From NCBI RefSeq assembly GCF_946482535.1, contig NZ_CAMLRU010000036.1, positions 1 through 17,355 on the forward strand: DNA of 17,355 nt, read 5' to 3'. Position numbers and translations under genes: made by a program. The stretch's first letter is position 1. Each line of letters opens with the position of its first letter. Below the pieces are notes generated by a model, which was given only the letters and a program-made list of their open reading frames with translations, ran no database searches and was not told the origin of the DNA. This DNA comes from an uncultured Flavobacterium sp. (GTDB lineage: Bacteria; Bacteroidota; Bacteroidia; Flavobacteriales; Flavobacteriaceae). Below are positions 6,008-13,186 of this stretch, piece after piece.

Positions 6008-7894
6008 TTATTTTACTTCTTCGAATTCAACATCTTGAGTATTATCACCTTGGGCTTCACCTTGCGGTTGGGCTTCTTGCGCTTGACCTTCTCCTTGTGC
6101 TTTGTACATTTCTTCAGAAGCATTTTTCCAGGCTTCGTTGATTTTGTCTAAAGCCGGTTGAATGGTAGCCACATCTTTCGATTCGAAAGCCACTTTCAAC
6201 TCGTCTAAAGCCGATTGGATAGCGGTTTTGTTACCTTCTGATAATTTATCACCGAATTCACCCAATTGTTTTTCGGTTTGGAAAATCATGCTGTCAGCCT
6301 CGTTTAACTTATCTGCTTTTTCTTTGGCTTGTCTGTCTGACTCAGCGTTCATTTCAGCATCTTTTTTCATTCTTTCGATTTCTTCCGGAGTCAATCCTGA
6401 AGAAGCTTCGATACGAATATCATGTGATTTTCCGGTTCCTTTATCGGTAGCCGACACTTTGATGATACCATTGGCATCGATGTCGAAAGTTACTTCAATT
6501 TGAGGCACACCTCTTGGGGCCGGCGGAATACCGTCTAAGTGGAAACGACCGATGGTTTTGTTATCTGCCGCCATGGTTCTTTCTCCTTGGATCACGTGGA
6601 TTTCAACACTTGGCTGATTGTCAGCGGCCGTAGAGAATACTTGTGATTTTTTGGTTGGAATGGTAGTATTGGCCTCGATTAATTTGGTCATTACATTACC
6701 CATGGTTTCAATTCCTAATGATAAAGGTGTAACGTCTAACAACAATACATCTTTTACATCACCGGTTAAAACACCACCTTGAATCGCAGCACCAATCGCC
6801 ACTACTTCATCCGGATTTACTCCTTTGGATGGTTTTTTGCCGAAGAATTTCTCTACTTGTTCTTGGATTACCGGGATTCTGGTAGAACCACCAACCAAGA
6901 TTACTTCGTCGATATCTGAAGTTGATAGACCGGCATCTTTCAAAGCTTTAGCAACCGGTTCCATCGAACGTTTTACCAAGCTTTCTGCCAATTGCTCGAA
7001 TTTAGCACGAGTTAATGTTTTTACCAAGTGTTTCGGACCTGAAGCGGTAGCCGTAACATAAGGCAAATTGATTTCAGTTTGTGTTGACGAGGACAACTCG
7101 ATTTTTGCTTTCTCAGCGGCTTCTTTCAAACGTTGTAACGCCATTGGATCTTTACGCAAATCAACACCTTCTTCGCTATTAAATTCGTTAGCCATCCAAT
7201 CAATGATTACTTGGTCGAAGTCGTCACCCCCTAAGTGAGTATCACCGTTGGTTGACAATACTTCGAAAACGCCGTCTCCTAATTCAAGGACAGAGATATC
7301 AAAAGTACCACCACCTAAATCGTATACGGCAATTTTTTGGTCTTTACCGGCTTTATCCAATCCGTAAGCTAAAGCTGCTGCTGTTGGCTCATTGATGATA
7401 CGCATTACTTTAAGCCCTGCAATTTCCCCGGCTTCTTTGGTTGCCTGACGTTGTGCATCGTTAAAGTATGCCGGAACTGTAATCACGGCTTCGGTAACCG
7501 CATGACCTAAATAATCTTCGGCTGTTTTTTTCATTTTTTGAAGCGTCATCGCTGACAATTCTTGTGGGGTGTACAATCTGCCATCAATGTCTACACGTGG
7601 CGTGTCGTTGTCACCTTTTACTACTTTGTAAGCTACAGTTGAGGCTTCTTTAGCACTTTCTGTATACTTGTTTCCCATAAAACGTTTGATAGACGCTATG
7701 GTTTTGGTTGGGTTAGTCACTGCTTGTCTTTTAGCAGGATCCCCTACTTTAATTTCGCCACCTTCTACAAAAGCAATTACAGACGGTGTTGTTCTCTTAC
7801 CCTCTGCGTTAGCAATTACAACTGGTTCTCCACCTTCCATAACGGCCACACAAGAGTTGGTTGTACCTAAGTCGATACCAATAATTTTTCCCAT
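6008..7894 (-). CDS. dnaK: Molecular chaperone DnaK (Hsp70)
   Basis: A cytosolic ATP-dependent chaperone that folds and rescues proteins with DnaJ and GrpE. The 628 residues match the family's length. The ATPase domain shows IDLGTTNS near residue 7-14, Lys70, [13 protein letters not shown] near 168-180, DLGGGTFD at 192-199, and VGGSTRIP further on. The interdomain linker is [12 protein letters not shown], followed by the substrate-binding domain, the helical lid and a Gln/Gly-rich tail ending EFEEVK, as in other bacterial DnaK. An unusually good Shine-Dalgarno (AAGGAGA, nine bases before ATG) precedes it. dnaJ and grpE are not adjacent. Upstream there is a sigma-54-like element rather than a TAnnTTTG promoter. 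Confidence 0.99.
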   Translation of the reverse strand: MGKIIGIDLGTTNSCVAVMEGGEPVVIANAEGKRTTPSVIAFVEGGEIKVGDPAKRQAVTNPTKTIASIKRFMGNKYTESAKEASTVAYKVVKGDNDTPRVDIDGRLYTPQELSAMTLQKMKKTAEDYLGHAVTEAVITVPAYFNDAQRQATKEAGEIAGLKVMRIINEPTAAALAYGLDKAGKDQKIAVYDLGGGTFDISVLELGDGVFEVLSTNGDTHLGGDDFDQVIIDWMANEFNSEEGVDLRKDPMALQRLKEAAEKAKIELSSSTQTEINLPYVTATASGPKHLVKTLTRAKFEQLAESLVKRSMEPVAKALKDAGLSTSDIDEVILVGGSTRIPVIQEQVEKFFGKKPSKGVNPDEVVAIGAAIQGGVLTGDVKDVLLLDVTPLSLGIETMGNVMTKLIEANTTIPTKKSQVFSTAADNQPSVEIHVIQGERTMAADNKTIGRFHLDGIPPAPRGVPQIEVTFDIDANGIIKVSATDKGTGKSHDIRIEASSGLTPEEIERMKKDAEMNAESDRQAKEKADKLNEADSMIFQTEKQLGEFGDKLSEGNKTAIQSALDELKVAFESKDVATIQPALDKINEAWKNASEEMYKAQGEGQAQEAQPQGEAQGDNTQDVEFEEVK

Positions 7895-7975
7895 TTTTAT
7901 GTTCTCCTTTTAATTTATTTTTTGATTATTCCTCTACGAGTGAATAGTACGTTGTGTTGTACGGTTTCGAGAATG

Positions 7976-7991
7976 ACAAGGATTGTGCCAA
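7976..7991 (-). promoter_or_regulatory. Sigma-54-like -24/-12 promoter element upstream of dnaK
   Basis: Leftward, TTGGCAC (7991-7985), five bases, then TTGT (7979-7976). The RpoN consensus is TTGGCACG-N4-TTGCW, so the -24 half is perfect and the -12 half differs in one base. The start would fall near 7965, giving a leader of about 70 bases. I see no TAnnTTTG box in this 188-bp gap. A 7-bp inverted repeat (8010-8040) lies just upstream. Confidence 0.6.
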
Positions 7992-8009
7992 GCGGTCATT
8001 AGGAATAAA

Positions 8010-8040
8010 TTGTCAGTTTTAGAATAAATCAGGCTGACAA
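8010..8040. repeat. Inverted repeat TTGTCAG-N17-CTGACAA upstream of dnaK
   Basis: TTGTCAG at 8010-8016 and CTGACAA at 8034-8040, perfect over 7 bp each side. It is centred about 60 bp before the predicted sigma-54 start of dnaK, so it could bind an activator or repressor. Too short and widely spaced to be a terminator. Confidence 0.4.
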
Positions 8041-8051
8041 GATGACATTTT

Positions 8052-8086
8052 GAGTTGGGAGTTGGAAGTTGGGAGTTGGAAGTTAT
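8052..8086. repeat. Heptamer tandem repeat, single arm (element D)
   Basis: Five 7-bp units: GAGTTGG, GAGTTGG, AAGTTGG, GAGTTGG, AAGTTAT. The last unit contains the stop codon (8085-8083) of the leftward membrane-protein gene. Unlike elements A-C, no complementary arm is seen nearby. Confidence 0.75.
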
Positions 8087-8622
8087 GTCTTGATTTTATT
8101 AGGTTTGGAATGATAATAAAGAAGAAGATTGGTAATAATGAAAGCGTAGTAACCCCATTTGATTTGGCGGATATGTTCGAAGGAGCTTTCCAAGATTATA
8201 ATGTATAACAAAGTTATTAGAGCCAGAGCGCTATTCACCAAAGCTAATTTGTTCACAAGCCTCAATCTTTTAGTGAATGACAAAATGATTAGTATTAAAG
8301 AAATTAAAACAATGAAATCAAAAATGATCGATACAAATACAGAAAGGTTTTTCCAATCTTTTTCTTTGCAAACGCGAATCATCTCATCAATCATTTCATT
8401 AAATCGCCCGTTCAAAGATGTTCCCGCAATTTCGATTGCTGTAAAAGACTCTTCATCGACTACAACATCATATAGTTTTTCTTGAACAGATTTTTCTATC
8501 ACAATATTTTTCTCCGGAACTTTACTAAAAAAATGCTTTCCGTCACAAGCATCATAAAAAGGAGCAAACAATACTAAAAAGCCAAACAAGGACAGCAAAC
8601 GAAGGGTACGAGTAGTTTTCAT
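8083..8622 (-). CDS. Small membrane protein of unknown function
   Basis: A 179-residue protein I do not recognise. The N-terminus is basic and then hydrophobic (RLLSLFGFLVLFAPFYDAC), a signal anchor or signal peptide. A polar region at about 28-90 contains a run of charged residues (FNEMIDEMIRVCKEKDW), and there are three more hydrophobic segments at about 93-117, 127-147 and 153-172, ending in a basic tail. The likely topology is an N-terminal anchor, a loop outside the cytoplasm and three membrane helices. It is preceded by a sigma-54-like element of the same form as that of dnaK, which points to stress or envelope control, by inference. Its stop codon lies in repeat element D. Confidence 0.75.
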   Translation of the reverse strand: MKTTRTLRLLSLFGFLVLFAPFYDACDGKHFFSKVPEKNIVIEKSVQEKLYDVVVDEESFTAIEIAGTSLNGRFNEMIDEMIRVCKEKDWKNLSVFVSIIFDFIVLISLILIILSFTKRLRLVNKLALVNSALALITLLYIIILESSFEHIRQIKWGYYAFIITNLLLYYHSKPNKIKT

Positions 8623-8639
8623 AAGAGTACAAATTGGGG

Positions 8640-8660
8640 TTCTTAAGCCAATCTTAAGAA
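8640..8660. repeat. Perfect inverted repeat TTCTTAAG-N5-CTTAAGAA
   Basis: Eight-base arms at 8640-8647 and 8653-8660 around the loop CCAAT. There is no T tract leftward, so a terminator is unlikely. It lies 18 bases before the membrane-protein ATG and covers the predicted sigma-54 start site, so it could be an operator or a 5'-end RNA hairpin. Confidence 0.6.
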
Positions 8661-8666
8661 AACTTT

Positions 8667-8682
8667 ACAAAGCGTGTGCCAA
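8667..8682 (-). promoter_or_regulatory. Sigma-54-like -24/-12 element upstream of the unknown membrane-protein gene
   Basis: Leftward, TTGGCAC (8682-8676), five bases, TTGT (8670-8667), the same fixed bases and spacing as the dnaK element. The start would be near 8656, giving a leader of about 33 bases. No TAnnTTTG box is seen in this gap. Confidence 0.55.
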
Positions 8683-8717
8683 AAAAATTGTCCTCAACGA
8701 ATAACAAATAGAATCTA

Positions 8718-10109
8718 TTAATCCATCCAAAATCTATCCGATGCCGGACAGTTTTTGGGGTAGCCCACAGCCATTGGATCAAAATGAAGTACCCCAAAAA
8801 GATACCAGGCACTTGACGATACATAAGGTTTGGTATCAGCTCCGGACCATAACAGACCGGCTCCATATCCTGTCCCTATATTGGTAGCATAAGGAATTCC
8901 TTTCGCATTGGGATACAAACTGCTATTAACCAATCCTTTTTCCATTTCTGCCAGATAGTAGTTCGCTTGGGAAATCATCCCTGCTTTTTGATAGGCCACA
9001 ATCATTTCACCGGTTCCTTCGAACCAAACAGTGTCTCGATCTATATCAAAACAAAAACCCGTGATGCTTTGACCTGTTGCCGTTGCTGTTTTAGTGGTTC
9101 GAAAAAGGGTAACACTGCTTTGAAAAGTACTGTTGGGGAAATCCTCAAAGGCGCAATAGCCCCATGAGAAATTATCTAATGCATATTCGTAAAAATTATT
9201 CGGATAAGCTAATAACAATTGGTTGGATGCTACCCATCGGTCTTGTTCTAAAAAAACTAACAATTTACTATGAAAAGTATCATAACCCAAAATAGCGTTG
9301 TAAGCATCTATCATTCCTTCTGTTACCTGAATGTTTATTAAGCCATTGTCATCATAGCCGGCATTCAAACTGCCATTCGGATTTTGAAGTGATCTGATCC
9401 ATGCTGATAAATGAGTTTGCAAATTACTGTAGGCAGCACTGTTGTATTTGGCTGCGTAATTATTCAAGGCAATCAAAAGCCAACAATTATCGCCCATCCA
9501 TCTTGGACCGCTTGGAATGCCGTCAGCATTTCTAAATTGGGCAAAACCACCGGTTCCTGCATTCAGTTCATTTGAAATACGACTGTTAAAATAATTGAAG
9601 ATTTTTTCGGCCTTGATTCGGTCGTCTTTGGCGATAAAAACCATAGCCGCTAAAGCATTGTCATAAAGAGAGACAATGTTGCCGTTTTCGGTACTTTCGA
9701 TCAGTCCATTGGCCAATTGCATTTGGCTAAACCATTGGTAAACCGCTGCAGAATTTGGTGTTTCAGCGGTAACCGGTGCGCCATAAAAAGAGAGTCCGTT
9801 GCTTTCTTCCGTTATTGTTATGGTGTTGGGCGTAAAGGTATAGGATGGATCTTGTGGTATTAAGTTGACTTCACTATTCACTGCATCAATTTGAAACTTC
9901 CCCTGAGCATCAGTCACTACAAAATCCACATCATTATAATACACTTTGATATTAGGAATACCAAAATTATAATAGTTATAAACCGTTCCTGAAATATTGT
10001 AAGCAGAATTTGAAGCATCCTGAGTCGCACAAGAAACCAAGAATAAAAAAAATAAGGCCACTGAAAAATAATTCAACGACCTTACTCCTGTATTTTTAGA
10101 AAATTCCAT
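8718..10109 (-). CDS. Lipoprotein with N-terminal beta-sandwich and alpha/alpha-barrel-like domain
   Basis: A 463-residue protein whose signal peptide ends in LVSC, with Cys27 as the lipidation site, so it is exported and membrane-anchored. Residues about 37-112 (ISGTVYNYYNFGIPNIKVYYNDV...) look like a carboxypeptidase-regulatory-like or similar Ig-like fold. The rest is rich in aromatic helices with GGFAQFRNADG, RWMGDNCWLLIALN, DRDTVWFEGTGEM and SSSAWYLFGVLHFDP, which recall the six-hairpin (alpha/alpha) glycosidase superfamily. A role in binding or processing a polysaccharide is a reasonable inference; no catalytic residues are assigned. It starts 5 bp after the rho stop codon, so it is probably cotranscribed with rho, an unexpected partner. 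Confidence 0.75.
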   Translation of the reverse strand: MEFSKNTGVRSLNYFSVALFFLFLVSCATQDASNSAYNISGTVYNYYNFGIPNIKVYYNDVDFVVTDAQGKFQIDAVNSEVNLIPQDPSYTFTPNTITITEESNGLSFYGAPVTAETPNSAAVYQWFSQMQLANGLIESTENGNIVSLYDNALAAMVFIAKDDRIKAEKIFNYFNSRISNELNAGTGGFAQFRNADGIPSGPRWMGDNCWLLIALNNYAAKYNSAAYSNLQTHLSAWIRSLQNPNGSLNAGYDDNGLINIQVTEGMIDAYNAILGYDTFHSKLLVFLEQDRWVASNQLLLAYPNNFYEYALDNFSWGYCAFEDFPNSTFQSSVTLFRTTKTATATGQSITGFCFDIDRDTVWFEGTGEMIVAYQKAGMISQANYYLAEMEKGLVNSSLYPNAKGIPYATNIGTGYGAGLLWSGADTKPYVSSSAWYLFGVLHFDPMAVGYPKNCPASDRFWMD

Positions 10110-10114
10110 CCTAA

Positions 10115-11830
10115 TTAATCATTCATCGAAATTAAGAACTCATCATTATTTCGGGTTTTCTTAATCTTATCATTGATGGTATCCATCGCTTCTACCGGAT
10201 TCATATCGGCTAAGAACTTGCGAAGAATCCACATTCTTTGGAGTGTTTTTTCGTCTAACAATAAATCATCACGACGCGTGCTGGAAGAAGTCAAATCGAT
10301 AGCCGGGAATATTCTGCGGTTGGCAATTTTTCTGTCCAATTGTAACTCCATGTTACCGGTACCTTTAAATTCCTCGAAGATTACTTCGTCCATTTTCGAA
10401 CCGGTTTCGGTTAAGGCTGTAGCAATGATACTTAATGAACCTCCGTTTTCTACATTACGAGCCGCTCCGAAGAAACGCTTAGGTTTTTGTAACGCATTGG
10501 CATCAACTCCACCCGATAATACTTTTCCGGATGCCGGTTGTACCGTGTTATAAGCTCTGGCCAAACGCGTAATAGAATCCAACAAAATCACCACATCGTG
10601 ACCACATTCTACCAAACGCTTGGATTTTTCCAATACAATATTGGCAATTTTCACGTGTTCCGATGGTTCTCTGTCGAAGGTAGAAGCAATCACTTCACCA
10701 CGCACACTGCGTTGCATATCGGTTACCTCTTCCGGACGTTCGTCAATTAGCAATACTATTAAATAAACTTCAGGATGATTGGCTGCAATGGCATTGGCAA
10801 TGTCTTTTAACAACATCGTCTTACCGGTTTTTGGTTGGGCCACAATCATACCTCGCTGTCCTTTACCTATTGGCGAAAACAAATCGATTACTCTGGTAGA
10901 AACACTGGCTTGTTTATCGGCTATGTTGAATTTTTCTTTAGGGAAAATCGGCGTCAAATGCTCAAATGACACTCGGTCGCGCACCACTTGCGGGTCATGA
11001 CCGTTAATTTTTAAAACTTTTACCAAAGGGAAGAATTTCTCTCCTTCTTTTGGCGGTCGCACCACTCCTTTTACCGTATCACCGGTTTTCAAACCAAACA
11101 ATCTGATTTGAGAAGTAGACAAATAAATATCATCCGGAGAAGCCAAATAGTTGTAATCGGAAGAACGCAAGAAACCATAACCGTCGGGCATCATTTCTAA
11201 AACGCCTTCGCTTTCTATAATACCGTCAAATTCATAGTCGGCATCGCGAAAGTTACTTTGCTTTTTACCTTTAAAATTGGGGTTGTTGTGGTTTCCGTTG
11301 CCATTGCCGTTTGGCTCCGCCCTGTTCGCCTTTGGCTCGAGTTGGTGTTTGTGTTTCGGCTCTCGGTTGGTTTCGGCAGTAGGATTGGTGGTGGTTTCTG
11401 TTTCTTCTGTGGTTGGCGCTTCAATAATCTCTGTTTCCACTTCAATAGGCGCTTCAGAAACTATTTCTTGAGTATTCTTTTTATTTTTGTCGAAAGGTTT
11501 TTTAAACTTTTCTTTTTTACTTTGAAAAGCCGGTTTGCTCTCTTCTGATTTGACCTCTTCTGTTTTAGTTTCCGTAAACAAATCACTTTGGACAGTTTGA
11601 GCCGTTTTGCTTACTTCTGGTTGAATTCGGACTCTTTTGGTTTTGGTTTCTTCTGTTTTCTCTTGTTTTTGGGGCTTTGCTTCTTCGGCAACAGCCTTCT
11701 CTTGGTGTTCCAAAATTTGCGCAATCAGCGTGTCTTTTTTGGCCCCGGTAACTTTAATGGTTTTTGCCAACTTGGCAATCTCTTGAAGCTCAGAAAGCTT
11801 CATTTCTTTTAAGGCGGAAATATCAAACAT
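10115..11830 (-). CDS. rho: Transcription termination factor Rho
   Basis: A hexameric RNA-dependent ATPase that ends transcription. At 571 residues it is about 150 longer than the E. coli protein. Residues 1-45 are the Rho N-terminal helical domain. About 46-200 is a low-complexity insert rich in Lys, Glu, Thr and Asn (ending [11 protein letters not shown]), with no expected fold. The cold-shock RNA-binding domain is at about 204-280, containing GYGFLR. The ATPase domain follows, with P-loop QPKTGKT at 332-338, Walker [11 protein letters not shown] at 413-422, and the conserved stretch [20 protein letters not shown] at 440-459. Long disordered inserts are known in Bacteroidota Rho, and in Bacteroides one was linked to condensate formation. 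The start is the ATG at 11830. Confidence 0.98.
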   Translation of the reverse strand: MFDISALKEMKLSELQEIAKLAKTIKVTGAKKDTLIAQILEHQEKAVAEEAKPQKQEKTEETKTKRVRIQPEVSKTAQTVQSDLFTETKTEEVKSEESKPAFQSKKEKFKKPFDKNKKNTQEIVSEAPIEVETEIIEAPTTEETETTTNPTAETNREPKHKHQLEPKANRAEPNGNGNGNHNNPNFKGKKQSNFRDADYEFDGIIESEGVLEMMPDGYGFLRSSDYNYLASPDDIYLSTSQIRLFGLKTGDTVKGVVRPPKEGEKFFPLVKVLKINGHDPQVVRDRVSFEHLTPIFPKEKFNIADKQASVSTRVIDLFSPIGKGQRGMIVAQPKTGKTMLLKDIANAIAANHPEVYLIVLLIDERPEEVTDMQRSVRGEVIASTFDREPSEHVKIANIVLEKSKRLVECGHDVVILLDSITRLARAYNTVQPASGKVLSGGVDANALQKPKRFFGAARNVENGGSLSIIATALTETGSKMDEVIFEEFKGTGNMELQLDRKIANRRIFPAIDLTSSSTRRDDLLLDEKTLQRMWILRKFLADMNPVEAMDTINDKIKKTRNNDEFLISMND

Positions 11831-11931
11831 CGATATTAATTTGATTAAAATTGGATATGGAAAATACTATAAATGTGGGTAGAAAAATATTGGTATAGAA
11901 AAGTCCGAAAATGAAGTACTTGCGGATTTGT

Positions 11932-11970
11932 CATGCAATAATACAAATAAAAATTTACCATGCAATAGTA
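11932..11970. repeat. Direct repeat CATGCAATARTA in the rho/DUF4293 gap
   Basis: CATGCAATAATA at 11932-11943 and CATGCAATAGTA at 11959-11970, starts 27 bp apart. It lies between divergent rho and the DUF4293-like gene. It could be a paired binding site; nothing else recognisable is in this 186-bp gap apart from the -7 box below. Confidence 0.45.
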
Positions 11971-11988
11971 TTTTAAAAAAAGAAACTA

Positions 11989-11996
11989 TATTTTTG
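11989..11996 (+). promoter_or_regulatory. Candidate -7 box of the DUF4293-like gene
   Basis: TATTTTTG fits TAnnTTTG and lies 20 bases before the ATG at 12017. No TTG stands at the expected -33 distance, so the promoter is incomplete as read. Confidence 0.45.
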
Positions 11997-12016
11997 TCCA
12001 ACATTTTTTGAGAATT

Positions 12017-12424
12017 ATGTTCAGAGTACAGACTTATTATTTACTAGGCAGCCTAATTGTTACAGGTGTTTTACCTTTCGCGTTTCCGTTATGGACTGAT
12101 GCAAGCGGTAAATCATTCTATTTTATGATGGATATTGCTTACACAGCGCTATTCGGTTTGAGCAGTACATTGTCCTTATTAAGCATTTTATCTCACGCAA
12201 AAAGACAACAACAATTTGTCATGGGCAGATTGAATATGATATTGAATTTAATTTTATTAGGATTATTGGTTTATCGAACACTAACGGCATCTGGAGAAAC
12301 AGCTATTTCTGAGAAAGGTGTTGGGATGTTCTTACCTATTTTTTCTATCGTACTTTTGGTTTTGGCCAACAAAGCCATCAAAAAGGATGAAGATCTCGTA
12401 AAATCTGTGGATCGATTGCGATAA
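12017..12424 (+). CDS. DUF4293-like four-helix membrane protein
   Basis: A 135-residue protein from ATG 12017 (an in-frame TTG at 12008 would add three residues; the usual family start, with an xQRIQTxYLL-like string, favours the ATG). There are four hydrophobic segments at about 7-27, 37-58, 71-90 and 102-119, followed by a charged C-terminal tail. The opening MFRVQTYYLL and VTGVLPFAFPLW match my recollection of the Bacteroidota-restricted DUF4293 family, whose function is not known and which is often a neighbour of rho in Flavobacteria. It is divergent from rho and ends at a strong terminator. Confidence 0.8.
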   Translation: MFRVQTYYLLGSLIVTGVLPFAFPLWTDASGKSFYFMMDIAYTALFGLSSTLSLLSILSHAKRQQQFVMGRLNMILNLILLGLLVYRTLTASGETAISEKGVGMFLPIFSIVLLVLANKAIKKDEDLVKSVDRLR

Positions 12425-12453
12425 ACCTATAAACTTAGTTTTTTAGTGCTGCG

Positions 12454-12483
12454 AAAAACCCGAGTCCTTGGATTCGGGTTTTT
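12454..12483 (+). terminator. Terminator of the DUF4293-like gene
   Basis: AAAAACCCGA at 12454-12463 pairs with TCGGGTTTTT at 12474-12483 around a ten-base loop, followed by more T. The flanks are symmetric, so it could also stop leftward transcripts from the phosphoesterase gene. Confidence 0.88.
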
Positions 12484-12490
12484 TATTTTT

Positions 12491-12557
12491 TGGGCGTTTC
12501 CCTTCGGGCCGCGCTTTCCGCACTACACGGTAGTCGCTCCAATCACTAACGCAATCA
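12491..12557 (-). repeat. GC-rich intergenic block with two small hairpins
   Basis: A clearly GC-richer stretch than its surroundings, just 3' of the leftward phosphoesterase gene. It holds CCC-TTC-GGG (12500-12508), ACTAC-ACG-GTAGT (12522-12534) and a direct repeat AATCACTA (12541-12548 and 12553-12560). Leftward it ends GCGGCCCGAAGGGAAACGCCC-like, a phrase I recall from many Flavobacterium intergenic regions, usually 3' of genes. That recollection was not checked by search. Confidence 0.5.
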
Positions 12558-13052
12558 CTACTTTTTTCCTAATTCAATGATTTCCAAATTCTGAATCTTA
12601 TCGCCTTCAATCTCAAACCTTAACATCGTTCTTACTTGATGAAAGCCATAAATCCCACAAGCACCCGGATTCATGTGCAACAAATTCAATTGCTTGTCAA
12701 ACTGCACTTTTAAAATATGCGAATGCCCGCAAATAAACAACTTAGGCGGATTGCTTTGTATCTCACTTTGAATAGACTGGTTGTATTTCCCCGGATAACC
12801 GCCAATATGCGTAATCCAAACATCAACACCTTCACAAAAAAATCGATTATTTAGCGGAAATTCCATACGCGCTTTGTCATCATCGATATTACCGTAAACA
12901 CAACGCAACGGCTTTAAAGCTTTAATCGTATCGGTAACTTTCAAATCGCCTATATCTCCGGCATGCCATACTTCATCAGCTTGTCGGACATATTTTAAAA
13001 TAGCTTCATCAATATGACTGTGCGTATCAGAAAGGAGCAGAATTTTTTTCAA
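12558..13052 (-). CDS. YfcE/MJ0936-family metallophosphoesterase
   Basis: A 164-residue cytosolic metal-dependent phosphodiesterase of the calcineurin-like fold. Metal-binding motifs in order: LLSDTHSH (Asp9, His11), WHAGDIGD (residues 29-36), VYGNIDDD (53-60), THIGG, CGHSHI (near 108-113) and HMNPGACG. The complete set suggests an active enzyme; the natural substrate of this family is largely unknown. The start codon is TTG (13052-13050), which gives the usual family opening MKKILLLSDTH; no other start upstream is available. The leader consists of repeat element C arm 1, and a TATATTTG box lies at 13104-13097. Confidence 0.92.
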   Translation of the reverse strand: MKKILLLSDTHSHIDEAILKYVRQADEVWHAGDIGDLKVTDTIKALKPLRCVYGNIDDDKARMEFPLNNRFFCEGVDVWITHIGGYPGKYNQSIQSEIQSNPPKLFICGHSHILKVQFDKQLNLLHMNPGACGIYGFHQVRTMLRFEIEGDKIQNLEIIELGKK

Positions 13053-13185
13053 GGTAAAAGGTACTAAGGTGCTAAGACACTAAGGTTCTCAGGTGACAAA
13101 TATAATCAATGAAATTATGAAAACTTTAAAGATGAATTTTAAATTCCTTTGTACCTTAGCGCCTCAGAAACTAAGCAACTAAAAG
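13051..13185. repeat. Octamer tandem repeats in two complementary arms (element C)
   Basis: The left arm at 13051-13099 has 8-bp units such as AGGTACTA, AGGTGCTA, AGACACTA and AGGTTCTC. The right arm at 13144-13185 has the complementary type (TTCCTTTG, TACCTTAG, CGCCTCAG, AAACTAAG). The two arms fill the gap between divergent yfcE-like and truA genes, and each outer edge touches a TTG start codon. Confidence 0.72.
13097..13104 (-). promoter_or_regulatory. Candidate -7 box of the phosphoesterase gene
   Basis: Leftward, TATATTTG fits TAnnTTTG exactly, with no TTG at the matching -33 position. The start would be near 13092, so the leader of about 40 bases would be repeat arm 1 of element C. Confidence 0.5.
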
Positions 13186-13186
13186 T

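Noticed and set aside
6162..7913. Several antisense frames opposite dnaK
   Set aside because: They mirror the codon pattern of dnaK and have no start signals or recognisable domains.
7920..7966. CIRCE element or hairpin upstream of dnaK
   Set aside because: Only GTAC matches at both ends of the GTACGTTGTG region; the inner bases do not pair and no 9-bp CIRCE arms are present.
11215..11445. Frameshift or separate gene inside rho
   Set aside because: The rho frame is continuous; the odd composition is the low-complexity insert seen in this phylum.
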